Assembly (NCBI RefSeq): GCF_001434815.1
Contig: NZ_AZDU01000018.1
Location: forward strand, 1 to 38,580
DNA from: Lactobacillus equicursoris DSM 19284 = JCM 14600 = CIP 110162
GTDB taxonomy: Bacteria; Bacillota; Bacilli; Lactobacillales; Lactobacillaceae
DNA: 38,580 nucleotides
Direction of reading: 5' to 3'
Under the pieces are notes generated by a model, which had not been told where the DNA came from, ran no database searches, and saw only the letters and a list, made by a program, of their open reading frames with translations. Shown here one piece after another: positions 24,010-31,981 of the stretch; the stretch's first letter is position 1, and the number at the start of each line of letters is the position of its first letter. Position numbers and translations under genes: made by a program.

Positions 24010-25260
24010 TTACTTGTCAAACAAGGTTGCCTTAACTGCGTTAGTTACCGCAATCTTGTCGTGGGCGTAAGTCAAGCCCCCCTGCATGTAAACAGCGTAT
24101 GGCGGACGAATTGGGCCATCGGCTGAGAATTCTACCGTGGAACCAGACACAAAGGTCCCGCCGGCCATGATGACTTCGTCTTCATAGCCCCGCATGTGGC
24201 TTGGAATTGGCGTTACGAAGGAGTCAACTGGAGAGTTCTTTTGCACTTCTTGGCAGAACTTGATCATCTTTTCCTTGTCGTTAAAAGTGATCAATTCAAT
24301 TAAGTCAGTCCGCGGTGCATCCCATCTTGGAGACACGTCAAAGCCCAATTTTTCCATCAAGGCTGCAGAATAGATCATCCCCTTGATGGCTTCCCCAGTC
24401 ACGTTTGGCGCCAGGAAAAAGCCTTCAAAGAACTCGTGCAGACTGTTCAAGGTTGGACCTTCCGAATCGCTGATCCCCGGGGCAAAAAGGCGGCTGGCAG
24501 CCCGGTGAACCAAATCTTTTCGGCCGACGATGTAGCCACCAGTCTGGGCGATCCCGCCACCGGCGTTCTTGATCAAGGAGCCCGCCATAAAGTCAGCACC
24601 GTATTCAGTTGGCTCGTGCTTTTCTGAGAATTCCCCGTAGCAGTTGTCGATGAAGATCAAGGACTTTGGACTCACTTCCTTGATAAAATCGATCATCTTG
24701 CGAATCTTGGCAACTGGGAAGCTTTCCCGGGTATCATAGCCGCGAGAGTGCTGAATGGCCACGATCTTTGGCTGGTCTCTTTCCAAGATTTCCTTGCCCT
24801 TGACAAAGTCGACGCTGCCGTCTTCTTTTAATGGTACGTATGAAAAATGAACGCCCTTTTCCACCAAGGTGCCGGCCTTGTCGTCGGTCAAGCCGATGGC
24901 GTGCTGCAGGGTGTCATAAGGCATCCCGGTTAAGTAAGTCAAAGTATCGCCAGGAATCAGGTTCCCGTCTAAAGCCGTCATCAGGGTGTGGGTGCCGGAA
25001 ACGAATTGTGGCCGCACCAAGGCGTCTTCGGTGTGGAAGACTTGGGCGTAGACAGCTTCTAGTTTGTCTCGCCCTTCATCGTCGTCACCGTAGCCGTTGG
25101 TCCCCTTTAAGTCAGCTTCAGCAACGGCGTTGTCGACGAAGGCTTCCAGGACCTTGGCTTGGTTGTAAACGACTTGGTCATCGATTTCGCGCAGACGGTC
25201 GGCGATTTGTTCGTCGACTTCCTTCACGACCTTGGCCAGTTCTTCAGGTAAATTGTTCAT
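24010..25260 (-). CDS. Methionine gamma-lyase-like PLP enzyme (YnbB / 'aluminium resistance' family)
   Basis: The 416-aa fold-type I PLP enzyme carries the internal lysine in SLIKNAGGG (Lys231), together with RPQFVSGTHTL and FIDNCYGEF. Family members are usually annotated as aluminium resistance or methionine gamma-lyase family proteins; the true substrate is not settled. In many Firmicutes the gene lies near glnR/glnA, but not here. An AGAGG site lies about ten bases before the ATG. It stands alone, with terminator-like hairpins on either side. Confidence 0.88.
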   Translation of the reverse strand: MNNLPEELAKVVKEVDEQIADRLREIDDQVVYNQAKVLEAFVDNAVAEADLKGTNGYGDDDEGRDKLEAVYAQVFHTEDALVRPQFVSGTHTLMTALDGNLIPGDTLTYLTGMPYDTLQHAIGLTDDKAGTLVEKGVHFSYVPLKEDGSVDFVKGKEILERDQPKIVAIQHSRGYDTRESFPVAKIRKMIDFIKEVSPKSLIFIDNCYGEFSEKHEPTEYGADFMAGSLIKNAGGGIAQTGGYIVGRKDLVHRAASRLFAPGISDSEGPTLNSLHEFFEGFFLAPNVTGEAIKGMIYSAALMEKLGFDVSPRWDAPRTDLIELITFNDKEKMIKFCQEVQKNSPVDSFVTPIPSHMRGYEDEVIMAGGTFVSGSTVEFSADGPIRPPYAVYMQGGLTYAHDKIAVTNAVKATLFDK

Positions 25261-25360
25261 GATGAAAAAACCTCTGTAAATAACTTTTCAATAATTCAGC
25301 AGATTGCTGTGCTCTTTCTATCATAACAGTTTTTCTCTTTCCTGGCTTAATTCCCAAAGA

Positions 25361-25405
25361 AAAAAGATAGCCGCTGCCTTCAATAAAAAGCAGTGACTAT
25401 CTTTT
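25361..25405. terminator. Terminator of uracil permease gene
   Basis: AAAAAGATAG and CTATCTTTT form the outer stem, with GCTGC/GCAG pairing inside. It lies just after uraA on the minus strand. Confidence 0.75.
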
Positions 25406-25419
25406 ATTATCTTATTAAG

Positions 25420-26703
25420 TTACGCTTCACTAGCTGCCTTTTCTGGCAAGACCAGGTTCAAGACAATCCCAAACAGGGTTGACAGAGCAATGCTGGTCAA
25501 CTGGAAGTCCCCCATCTTCAGGTAGGTGCCGCCGATGCCGACCACCAAGATGACAGAGGCAATCACCAGGTTGCGCTTCTTTTCAAAGTCGATCTTGTTG
25601 TCAACCAGGATCCGCAGACCGTTAGCCGCAATCATCCCGAAGAGCAGGAAGGAAATCCCGCCGATAACCGGGCTTGGGATAGATTCAATAACGGCTGACA
25701 CCTTGCCGATAAAGGAGAAGATAATGGCAAAAATCGCTGCCCCACCTAAAACGTAGATGCTGTGGACCTTGGTCATGGCCAAGACGCCGATGTTTTCACC
25801 ATATGAGGTCGTTGGCGGGCCACCCAAGAAGCCGGCGATGATGCTGGACAGGCCGTCACCAAGCAAGGTCTTGTGCAGACCTGGATCTTTAAAGAAGTTC
25901 CGCTTAGTCAACTTGTTTAAGACCATCACGTGGCCCATGTGCTCGGTCATGGTGACAAAGGCGATTGGGGCCATGGTGATGATGGCGGTCGGGTACCACT
26001 TAAAACGGTAGCTGACGCCTAACACGTCAAAGGCTGGCAAGGAGAACCATTTAGCTGCTTCAACGCCAGACAGGTCAACGATCCCGCAGGCTAAGGCCAT
26101 CAAGTAGCCGCAGACGATCCCCAGCAAGACTGGGATCATGCTTGGGAAGCCTTTTAAGAACATGTTGAAGATGATGGTGATGATCAAGGTAAAAATGGCC
26201 ACCCCGAAGTAAACCAGGCTGTACTTGCCCTTGCCATCAAACATGGCGTCGCTAGCGGCAGTCGTCGCTAAGGATAAGCCGATGACGATGATGATCGGCC
26301 CCACCACGATTGGCGGCAAGACCTTGTCCAGCCAGTCGGACCCAAAGCGGGAAATGAGCAAGGCGACAATGACGTAGACTAAACCAGCCGCAATGGCCCC
26401 CTGGCCCACAGCCGGGTAGCCGTAGGACTTCATCAGGGCCTGCATGGTGGCGATAAAGGCAAAAGATGAGCCTAAGTAAGCTGGAATTTTGGCCTTAGTG
26501 CAGAAGATGTAAACTAAAGTACCCACGCCTGAACAAAAGAGGGCGATGCTGGGCTTTAAGCCAACCAGGATTGGGACTAAGACGGTGGCCCCAAACATGG
26601 TAAACAGGTGCTGGATGGACAAGAGCAGCCAAGGGCCAAACTTTGGCTTGTCTTGGATGTCTAAGACAGCTTCCGGATTCCGGAATTCTTTGTTATCGGA
26701 CAC
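25420..26703 (-). CDS. uraA: Uracil permease (NCS2 family)
   Basis: The 427-aa protein is a 12-14-helix uracil:proton symporter. It has the NCS2 features LLLSIQHLFTMFGATVLVPILVGL at the start, the scaffold-domain segment GFLGGPPTTSYGENIGVLAMTKV and ITMAPIAFVTMTEHMGH, whose Glu is the family's substrate-binding glutamate. The start codon is GTG, after AAAGGGGAAG. A PyrR-type attenuator precedes it, which supports a pyrimidine substrate over xanthine. Confidence 0.95.
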   Translation of the reverse strand: MSDNKEFRNPEAVLDIQDKPKFGPWLLLSIQHLFTMFGATVLVPILVGLKPSIALFCSGVGTLVYIFCTKAKIPAYLGSSFAFIATMQALMKSYGYPAVGQGAIAAGLVYVIVALLISRFGSDWLDKVLPPIVVGPIIIVIGLSLATTAASDAMFDGKGKYSLVYFGVAIFTLIITIIFNMFLKGFPSMIPVLLGIVCGYLMALACGIVDLSGVEAAKWFSLPAFDVLGVSYRFKWYPTAIITMAPIAFVTMTEHMGHVMVLNKLTKRNFFKDPGLHKTLLGDGLSSIIAGFLGGPPTTSYGENIGVLAMTKVHSIYVLGGAAIFAIIFSFIGKVSAVIESIPSPVIGGISFLLFGMIAANGLRILVDNKIDFEKKRNLVIASVILVVGIGGTYLKMGDFQLTSIALSTLFGIVLNLVLPEKAASEA

Positions 26704-26734
26704 GATAACTTCCCCTTTCTATAACTGGAACCAT

Positions 26735-26769
26735 TAAAAAAGCGCCCTATCCTGCATGAGGAAGGCGCC
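26735..26769 (-). terminator. Attenuator hairpin of the uraA leader
   Basis: On the minus strand GGCGCC..TCCT, a loop, AGGA..GGGCGC is followed by six T residues, 31 bases before the uraA start. When PyrR-UMP binds the upstream RNA, this terminator should form. Confidence 0.85.
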
Positions 26770-26787
26770 AGAAGACGGGGCAAATGC

Positions 26788-26822
26788 CCAAGCGATCCTT
26801 TTCAGCCTCACAGGACTAAATT
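26788..26822 (-). promoter_or_regulatory. PyrR binding loop in the uraA leader
   Basis: The minus strand reads TTTAGTCCTGTGAGGCTGAA and then AAGGATCGC. This contains the PyrR-binding consensus ARUCCNGNGAGGYU in a stem that closes with GGAUCGC-type pairing. It lies just upstream of the attenuator hairpin, so uracil uptake should be shut off when UMP is plentiful. Confidence 0.9.
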
Positions 26823-26907
26823 TAAAGGTTCCTTAAATAATCTCTAGATTTTATCCTACCGACATTGTGTTTTTTTGTCAAGGAAAGGCCCTGTAAAATC
26901 CGAACCA

Positions 26908-26935
26908 AAGAAAAAGCCCGCAAAGGGCGGACTTT
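26908..26935 (-). terminator. Terminator of the PTS_EIIC_2 gene
   Basis: On the minus strand AAAGTCCGC, a five-base loop, and GCGGGCTTTTT form the stem with one G-U pair, followed by T residues. Confidence 0.8.
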
Positions 26936-26989
26936 AAGTGTGTAGTAAGTTAGTACAAAGATAAGTATAAAATTTAAGGAGCAATCATT

Positions 26990-28063
26990 TTAACGGGCTG
27001 GTGAGATGAAGTATTCAGGCTTGCAGACCTTGGTCCAGTCAACGAAGATCTTCTTCATTAAGTAGCCAACCGCAAATGGAACGACTACCCAGACAAGGAC
27101 TAAGACAAGAACATTGTGGAAGCCCGCGTTGTATGAAGCAAGTGGGGAAACGGCACCGATTAAGCCGAAACCACCAGATGCAGGGGTACCTTTAAGGCCC
27201 AGCATTGGAACACTCAAAGTTGAAACAGCGGCCGTCAAGGCAATTGGGATCCCGATGACTGGGTATCTTAAGAAGTTAGGCATCATCATCTTGATGGCAC
27301 CGAGGAAGATAGCAACTTGGACACCTGGCTTGTCAACCTTGAGGGTTGCCCAGATGAGGAAGGCTGCAGCACTAGCCAAGCCAAAGCCGGCAGCGGCTGA
27401 ACCCATGCCAGCCAGACCGATTGCAACAGAAATTGCGACCGTAGATAAAGGAGTGACAATGATGATCGCAAAGGACATCGCGATTAAAATACACATTGGG
27501 TATGGAGCCAGCTTGGTAAAGGTGTTGATGACGTCACCGATCCCAGTAGTTACCAGGGATACGTAAGGCTTAGTCAGGCTGCCCAGGAAACCAACGCCGG
27601 TACCAGCCAGGATTGGGAAGAAGACGATCCCAAGTGAACCAAAGCGATTGCCCACCCACTTGATAAAGAGAACGGCAACGGCTGCCGTCAGCATGGTGTT
27701 GATAACATCGCCCATGCCGGCCAGCTGGAAGGAAGTCGTGGTTACGCCCTTCACCGTGGTGGTAACCGCAGTGACACAGCCAGAGCCAAGGAAGGCTGCG
27801 CCGCCCACACAGGCAGCTTCGGTGTAGCCAAGGTCAAATTGCTTAGCGGTTGAGAAACCGCACATTACTGCGAAAAAGTATTGGAAGACGGTCACTGTGT
27901 GCAAAAGAGCGGCCACAATCGCATTACTTCCCGCAAAAGGAGTCAAGAAAGTTGACAAAATCGCACTCGGCAAAAGTGACACGATAATGGCTGTTGCTGA
28001 ACCATTAAGAACTTTCATAGTAAATGATCCAACTGTTTCTTTTGTTTGAGTTGTTTCAGACAT
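26990..28063 (-). CDS. PTS_EIIC_2 (PfoR-like) membrane permease
   Basis: The 357-aa protein is very hydrophobic, with about ten helices. Typical segments are FTMKVLNGSATAIIVSLLPSAI, GFSTAKQFDLGYTEAACVGGA and PTPASGGFGLIG-like glycine-rich turns. It matches the family annotated as PTS sugar transporter IIC or PfoR (a proposed regulator of perfringolysin in clostridia). No EIIA or EIIB partner is nearby. A strong AGGAGGCGGAG site precedes the ATG. Substrate unknown. Confidence 0.85.
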   Translation of the reverse strand: MSETTQTKETVGSFTMKVLNGSATAIIVSLLPSAILSTFLTPFAGSNAIVAALLHTVTVFQYFFAVMCGFSTAKQFDLGYTEAACVGGAAFLGSGCVTAVTTTVKGVTTTSFQLAGMGDVINTMLTAAVAVLFIKWVGNRFGSLGIVFFPILAGTGVGFLGSLTKPYVSLVTTGIGDVINTFTKLAPYPMCILIAMSFAIIIVTPLSTVAISVAIGLAGMGSAAAGFGLASAAAFLIWATLKVDKPGVQVAIFLGAIKMMMPNFLRYPVIGIPIALTAAVSTLSVPMLGLKGTPASGGFGLIGAVSPLASYNAGFHNVLVLVLVWVVVPFAVGYLMKKIFVDWTKVCKPEYFISPAR

Positions 28064-28354
28064 AAAGTCTCCGCCTCCTAACGGTATAAAAACTAATATA
28101 ATAACATTTCTCCAGGCTTTATGAAAAAATTAAAGCAGTTAAGCAATTTCTCATAAATCGGATGTTTAAAGTATAGAGAAAGTTTTCCCTATTTTCAACC
28201 ACTTTTTTCAAGACTTTGAATATTTTTCTTTAACTAATGTTGGACCCGCTTACACCAGACACTTAGGGTTAATTTATTAGTTTTTAGTTAAATATAGCGA
28301 GATTTTTAACAAAATTTAAAGAAGTTGGATTTGTTAAAAAGAGCGAAAACAAGC
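28064..28354. other. Intergenic region without a recognisable gene
   Basis: About 290 AT-rich bases lie upstream of the PTS_EIIC_2 gene. A TATTAT -10-like sequence stands near 28100 on the minus strand; no good -35 box goes with it. No riboswitch, T-box or repeat-island motif is seen. The length leaves room for promoter and regulatory sites. Confidence 0.6.
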
Positions 28355-28384
28355 AAAAAAAGACCCTCAAGCCAAGCTTGAGAG
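28355..28384 (-). terminator. Terminator of tRNA-Arg
   Basis: On the minus strand CTCAAGC-TTG-GCTTGAG is a perfect 7-bp stem followed by GGTC and seven T residues. Confidence 0.88.
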
Positions 28385-28400
28385 CCTTACAAATTGTCGA

Positions 28401-28475
28401 TGACCCGGGCGAGATTCGAACTCGCGACAACCTGGTTTAGGAAACCAGTGCTCTATCCAACTGAGCTACCGAGTC
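28401..28475 (-). tRNA. tRNA-Arg (anticodon CCU)
   Basis: The minus strand folds into a full cloverleaf of 75 bases. The acceptor stem is GACTCGG / CCGGGTC with one U-G pair. The D arm is GCTCAGTTGGATAGAGC. The anticodon stem is CTGGT/ACCAG around the loop TTCCTAA, so the anticodon is CCU and it reads AGG. The T arm contains GTTCGAATC. CCA is not encoded. It stands alone with its own terminator. Confidence 0.97.
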
Positions 28476-28547
28476 ATGGAACACAATTCATTTTACAAAA
28501 AATTAGCCTAAATTGCTAGTCTTTTAGCCTTGAAATACCTTATTTAA

Positions 28548-29867
28548 TTAATACTGAGGCATGTAGAAGCTGCTTCTTGGACGCTTTTCGCCCATCCGGT
28601 CGCTAGCCTTAACAAAGGGCAGCCAGATCAAGACGGCAATGACCAAGTTAACGATGGACAAAAGGAGCGCCCGCCAGTCGTAGTTGCAGGCTAGATATGG
28701 CCCAACAATCGGCGGCATGATGCCTGGCACTGAGGCCTGAACCCGGTTGACCCAGCCCAATTTGGTTACCAAGTAAGACAAGGATACATTAGCTAAAGGT
28801 GCCGTCACGAAAGGAATGAAGTAGACCGGGTTCAAGATGATGGGCAGACCATAGAGAACCGGTTCATTGATGTTGAAAACAGCTGGCGCTAGGGCCAATT
28901 TAGCTAAAGTCCGCCGGTCGCTTCTTTGGGACTTCAGCAGCGTCGCAATGACCAGCGGCAAGCAGGAACCCGTCACCCCGTAGATGATAAAGGAACTGCT
29001 GGTCCACAGATACGGAATCATTTTTCCATCAGCTGCCGCCAGCAGGTTGGCATTTTGCGCCGTTGCCCAGATCGACCCAATCACCGGCGCCAGGGCACTG
29101 GCCCCGTTGATGCCGAAGAACCAAAAAAGCTGGGTCAAAGCCGTAACCAATAAGACCATGATGAAGCCTTGGCCTAGGTCAAGCAGCGGCTTTTGGATAA
29201 TTTCCAAGAGCCAGTCGCCAAAGTAGCGCCCCGTGACCGTTTGAAAGAGGTAGTTGAGCCCGCCGATGACAAAAAGCGACAGCATGACCGGGATCGACGT
29301 TTCAAAGGCCACCACCTGCTCAGGCGGCATGCTGGCAGAAATATGCAGGCTGATCCGGGCCTTGATGAAGAGGACGTATAAGGAAACGCCCAGCCCCCCA
29401 AAGAGCAAGGCCGTGAACATCCCCGTCGTTGACAATTGCTTGATATTAAAAGCCTGGTCCAGCTTGATCTTTTGGTGGTCCTTAAAGAGGTAGGCATAGT
29501 TAGCAATGCTCATCAAAAAGGCACAGACCGAGGTCATCGCCCCGCCAAGAGGGTCAACTTCGCAGTTCTTTGCCAGCTGGTAGCCCCAGCTGAGGGCAAA
29601 GAAGAGCGCAAACATAGCCACGCTCCCCCGCCAGACGAAGTTGCAGATGTCGACGGCTGGCGACAGAAGCTGGTAAAAGAGTTTCCAGCCAAGATCGCGC
29701 TTAGCCGCAATGATCAAGGACTTGACCAAAACCGCCACTGACCCGGTCAAAGAGATGGGCAAGGTGGAGATGAAGGCATCCCTGAGAGCCACCAGCCAGC
29801 CGGTTGAAGCCAAGTTTTGCGCCAGGGGCAAGAGATGTTTTTCTAAAAAGTCAATCAGCTTATTCAC
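28548..29867 (-). CDS. PTS system cellobiose-type IIC component
   Basis: The 439-aa membrane protein belongs to the lactose/cellobiose (Lac) IIC family. It has the typical N-terminus (LEKHLLPLAQNLASTGWLVALRDAF), the segment FFGINGASALAPVIGSIW and the substrate-binding FNINEPVLYGLPIILNP. Translation starts at a GTG inside the last codons of the helicase gene (8-base overlap), so it is the third gene of a tight operon. No IIA or IIB gene is in the window, so it depends on unlinked components. The sugar is not predictable beyond a beta-glucoside type. Confidence 0.93.
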   Translation of the reverse strand: MNKLIDFLEKHLLPLAQNLASTGWLVALRDAFISTLPISLTGSVAVLVKSLIIAAKRDLGWKLFYQLLSPAVDICNFVWRGSVAMFALFFALSWGYQLAKNCEVDPLGGAMTSVCAFLMSIANYAYLFKDHQKIKLDQAFNIKQLSTTGMFTALLFGGLGVSLYVLFIKARISLHISASMPPEQVVAFETSIPVMLSLFVIGGLNYLFQTVTGRYFGDWLLEIIQKPLLDLGQGFIMVLLVTALTQLFWFFGINGASALAPVIGSIWATAQNANLLAAADGKMIPYLWTSSSFIIYGVTGSCLPLVIATLLKSQRSDRRTLAKLALAPAVFNINEPVLYGLPIILNPVYFIPFVTAPLANVSLSYLVTKLGWVNRVQASVPGIMPPIVGPYLACNYDWRALLLSIVNLVIAVLIWLPFVKASDRMGEKRPRSSFYMPQY

Positions 29868-31167
29868 TGGCCTTTTCCTTCTTTAAGTAGTGAGGGTGGT
29901 AGCCCTTGTTTTTGTTCTTGCGCTTTTTATGCTTGGCCTTCTTACCCTTTTGTTCTTGCTTTTTCCCCTTTTTAGCAGAGGATCGACCATTATCTGCTCG
30001 ATCGACTGCAGAATTAAGATCATTATTGTCTTTTTCTGCCTTCTCCTTCTTCTCCGGCTTATCGGTGCTCAGCTTGTAGCCGGCAAAGTAGACCCGGGAC
30101 ACTTCTATCTGCTCACCTAACTGCTTTTTGAGATTCCGCAAGTCGTGGTCATTGCCCAAGGTCACCACATAGCCCTTCTTAGACATCCGCCCGGTCCGGC
30201 CAGCCCGGTGGAGGTAGGTATTTTCATCGTTCGGCAGCTCATAGTTGACCACGTAGGTCAGTTTAGGAATGTCCAGTCCCCGGGCTGCCAAATCAGTTGC
30301 TAAAAGCAGCTTCACCTTCCCTTTAACCAGGTCCTGGATGGCCTTTTGCCGCTTGTCCTTAGAGAAATTAGTGGCTAAAAGCGCAAACTGGGTCTTGCTG
30401 TGGCCAAAAATCCGGGCAAAGTGCAGCATCGCTTCGTTAGAATCAAAGAAGAGGATCCCTCTAAAGCCGTCCACCTTAACCAGTCTTTGCAGGTATTCTA
30501 GCTTGTGGTCATTGTCTACCTGCAAGAAATAGTGGGCAGTTTGACTCCCTTGGTCAGGCCGCACGTCAACTAACAAGAAATTCCGGCCAAACAGGCTCTC
30601 GGCGTCTTTCGTGATCTTGGATTCAGTAGCCCCAAAGAGCAAGATTTGGCTAGTTGAAGGCAGATTTTGTCCTAATGAGCTGAGCAGTTCCAGCTTGGCA
30701 AATTCCAGGATGTCGTCAGCTTCATCGATGACCAGGGTCTGGATTTGCCCCAACTTTATTCTGCCTGATGAGAAAAAGTCAAAAAAGCGGCCTGGCGTGG
30801 CCACAATAATTTCGGCATGCCCCTTCTTCAGCTTTTCTTCTTGTCTTTGCCGGTTGCCGGCACCAACTAAGGCCAGGGCCTTTAAGTCTAGAGCCTTGGC
30901 AAAGGGCTGAACCACGTTACGGATTTGAACGGCCAATTCCGTCGTTGGCGCTAAGATCACCAAACCGTTCTTTTGCCCTGCTTCCAGCCGCTCAATGCTG
31001 GGCAAGGCATAGGCCAGGGTCTTGCCCGTCCCCGTCTTGGCTAAGCCCACCAGGCTAGCGCCGTTGAGGATGGCATCGTAGGTCCGCTCTTGAATGAGCG
31101 TTGGCTTGTCTTTCTTTTCCTTTTTTAAAATTGCTTGAATCTGCGCGTGTTTTCCTTCTAAGTTCAT
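29860..31167 (-). CDS. DEAD-box RNA helicase
   Basis: The 435-aa protein has the RecA-like domain motifs: Q motif PTLIQ (22-26), motif I AKTGTGKT (43-50), TPGR (124-127), DEAD (148-151), GAT in place of the usual SAT in motif III, DLAARGLDIP, and HRAGRTGRM in motif VI. The C-terminal 80 residues are a basic, low-complexity tail (KKGKKQEQKGKKAKHKKRK) that should bind RNA. It probably acts in ribosome assembly or mRNA turnover in the cold. Its ATG overlaps the upstream stop as ATGA, and its own 3' end overlaps the PTS gene, so the three are translated as one operon. Confidence 0.95.
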   Translation of the reverse strand: MNLEGKHAQIQAILKKEKKDKPTLIQERTYDAILNGASLVGLAKTGTGKTLAYALPSIERLEAGQKNGLVILAPTTELAVQIRNVVQPFAKALDLKALALVGAGNRQRQEEKLKKGHAEIIVATPGRFFDFFSSGRIKLGQIQTLVIDEADDILEFAKLELLSSLGQNLPSTSQILLFGATESKITKDAESLFGRNFLLVDVRPDQGSQTAHYFLQVDNDHKLEYLQRLVKVDGFRGILFFDSNEAMLHFARIFGHSKTQFALLATNFSKDKRQKAIQDLVKGKVKLLLATDLAARGLDIPKLTYVVNYELPNDENTYLHRAGRTGRMSKKGYVVTLGNDHDLRNLKKQLGEQIEVSRVYFAGYKLSTDKPEKKEKAEKDNNDLNSAVDRADNGRSSAKKGKKQEQKGKKAKHKKRKNKNKGYHPHYLKKEKASE

Positions 31168-31853
31168 TGTGTTAATTGTCCATATTTCTGTTTATATTGC
31201 TGATTGGTTCCCAAATAGGCGTACATGGTGTAATGGCTAAAGCCAGTCGCAGCGACATGCCCCTTGCTCGTATACTGCCAAAAACAGTACTTTAAGCGGC
31301 TAGGCGCCTTTTGACTGGTCGCTAAAAATTTAATGCCCTTTGGCATGAGCCCAGCATAAGACCTGCTGGCATTGACCATGACTTCTTGCTTAGGCATTTT
31401 GGCCTGGAGCAGCTTGGCCATTTCACTTAGGCGGGTCAGGCCAGACGCGTCTAAGTCGCTTTGGCCGGTGTCTAGCAGAATGGGCAGCCTGCCAAAGGAT
31501 TTGACCTGCTTTTCGACTTTGGCCACCTGCTGGCTGGCGCTTGTTTGAGAATCGACATTTACCATTATCCCATAAGCCAGCTTGGTTTGCTTGACCAGCT
31601 TGACCTCTGCTTCAGTATCGCCAGTTGCCTTTAGGTAAACAAAGGAGATGCCGCTTTTTTGCAGCTGCTTGAGCTTGCTGGCACTGGCCTCCTCCAGCAA
31701 GACGCCGATTGAGCTCTGGGCCGCCCCACTAGGCAAGGTGGTTTGGTCTGCATAATGATAGATTCCGTAAAAAAGCAGGCCAATCGTTGCCAGTAATAAA
31801 ATTAGTATTGCTGGCAAAGTTGCCTGATGATGAAAATGCCTTGTCTGGTCCAT
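31164..31853 (-). CDS. Membrane-anchored GH25 (lysozyme)-like protein, probably inactive
   Basis: The 229-aa protein has a short cytoplasmic start, one membrane helix (about 14-34) and an extracytoplasmic domain that looks like a GH25 barrel: GISFVYLKATGDTE, an ILLDTG strand, and a C-terminal FWQYTSKGHVAATGFSHYTMY. In active GH25 enzymes the first strand holds DVS and the fourth holds DxE. Here the first strand reads IGVLLEEAS and the other reads LLDTGQ, so catalytic acid residues are missing. Wall binding without hydrolysis is a reasonable inference. It is the first gene of the operon with the helicase and PTS IIC; GGGAGGCG precedes the ATG. Confidence 0.65.
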   Translation of the reverse strand: MDQTRHFHHQATLPAILILLLATIGLLFYGIYHYADQTTLPSGAAQSSIGVLLEEASASKLKQLQKSGISFVYLKATGDTEAEVKLVKQTKLAYGIMVNVDSQTSASQQVAKVEKQVKSFGRLPILLDTGQSDLDASGLTRLSEMAKLLQAKMPKQEVMVNASRSYAGLMPKGIKFLATSQKAPSRLKYCFWQYTSKGHVAATGFSHYTMYAYLGTNQQYKQKYGQLTQ

Positions 31854-31981
31854 GCCGCGCCTCCCAGTATCATTTTAACCAAGAAATCCAACTATACCAA
31901 GAGAAAAGATCCTTTAGCCAAAAAAGAATCTTTAGTATAATAGTAGTGTTTATGGAAAAATAACTTTTCGAGGTACTGTGA

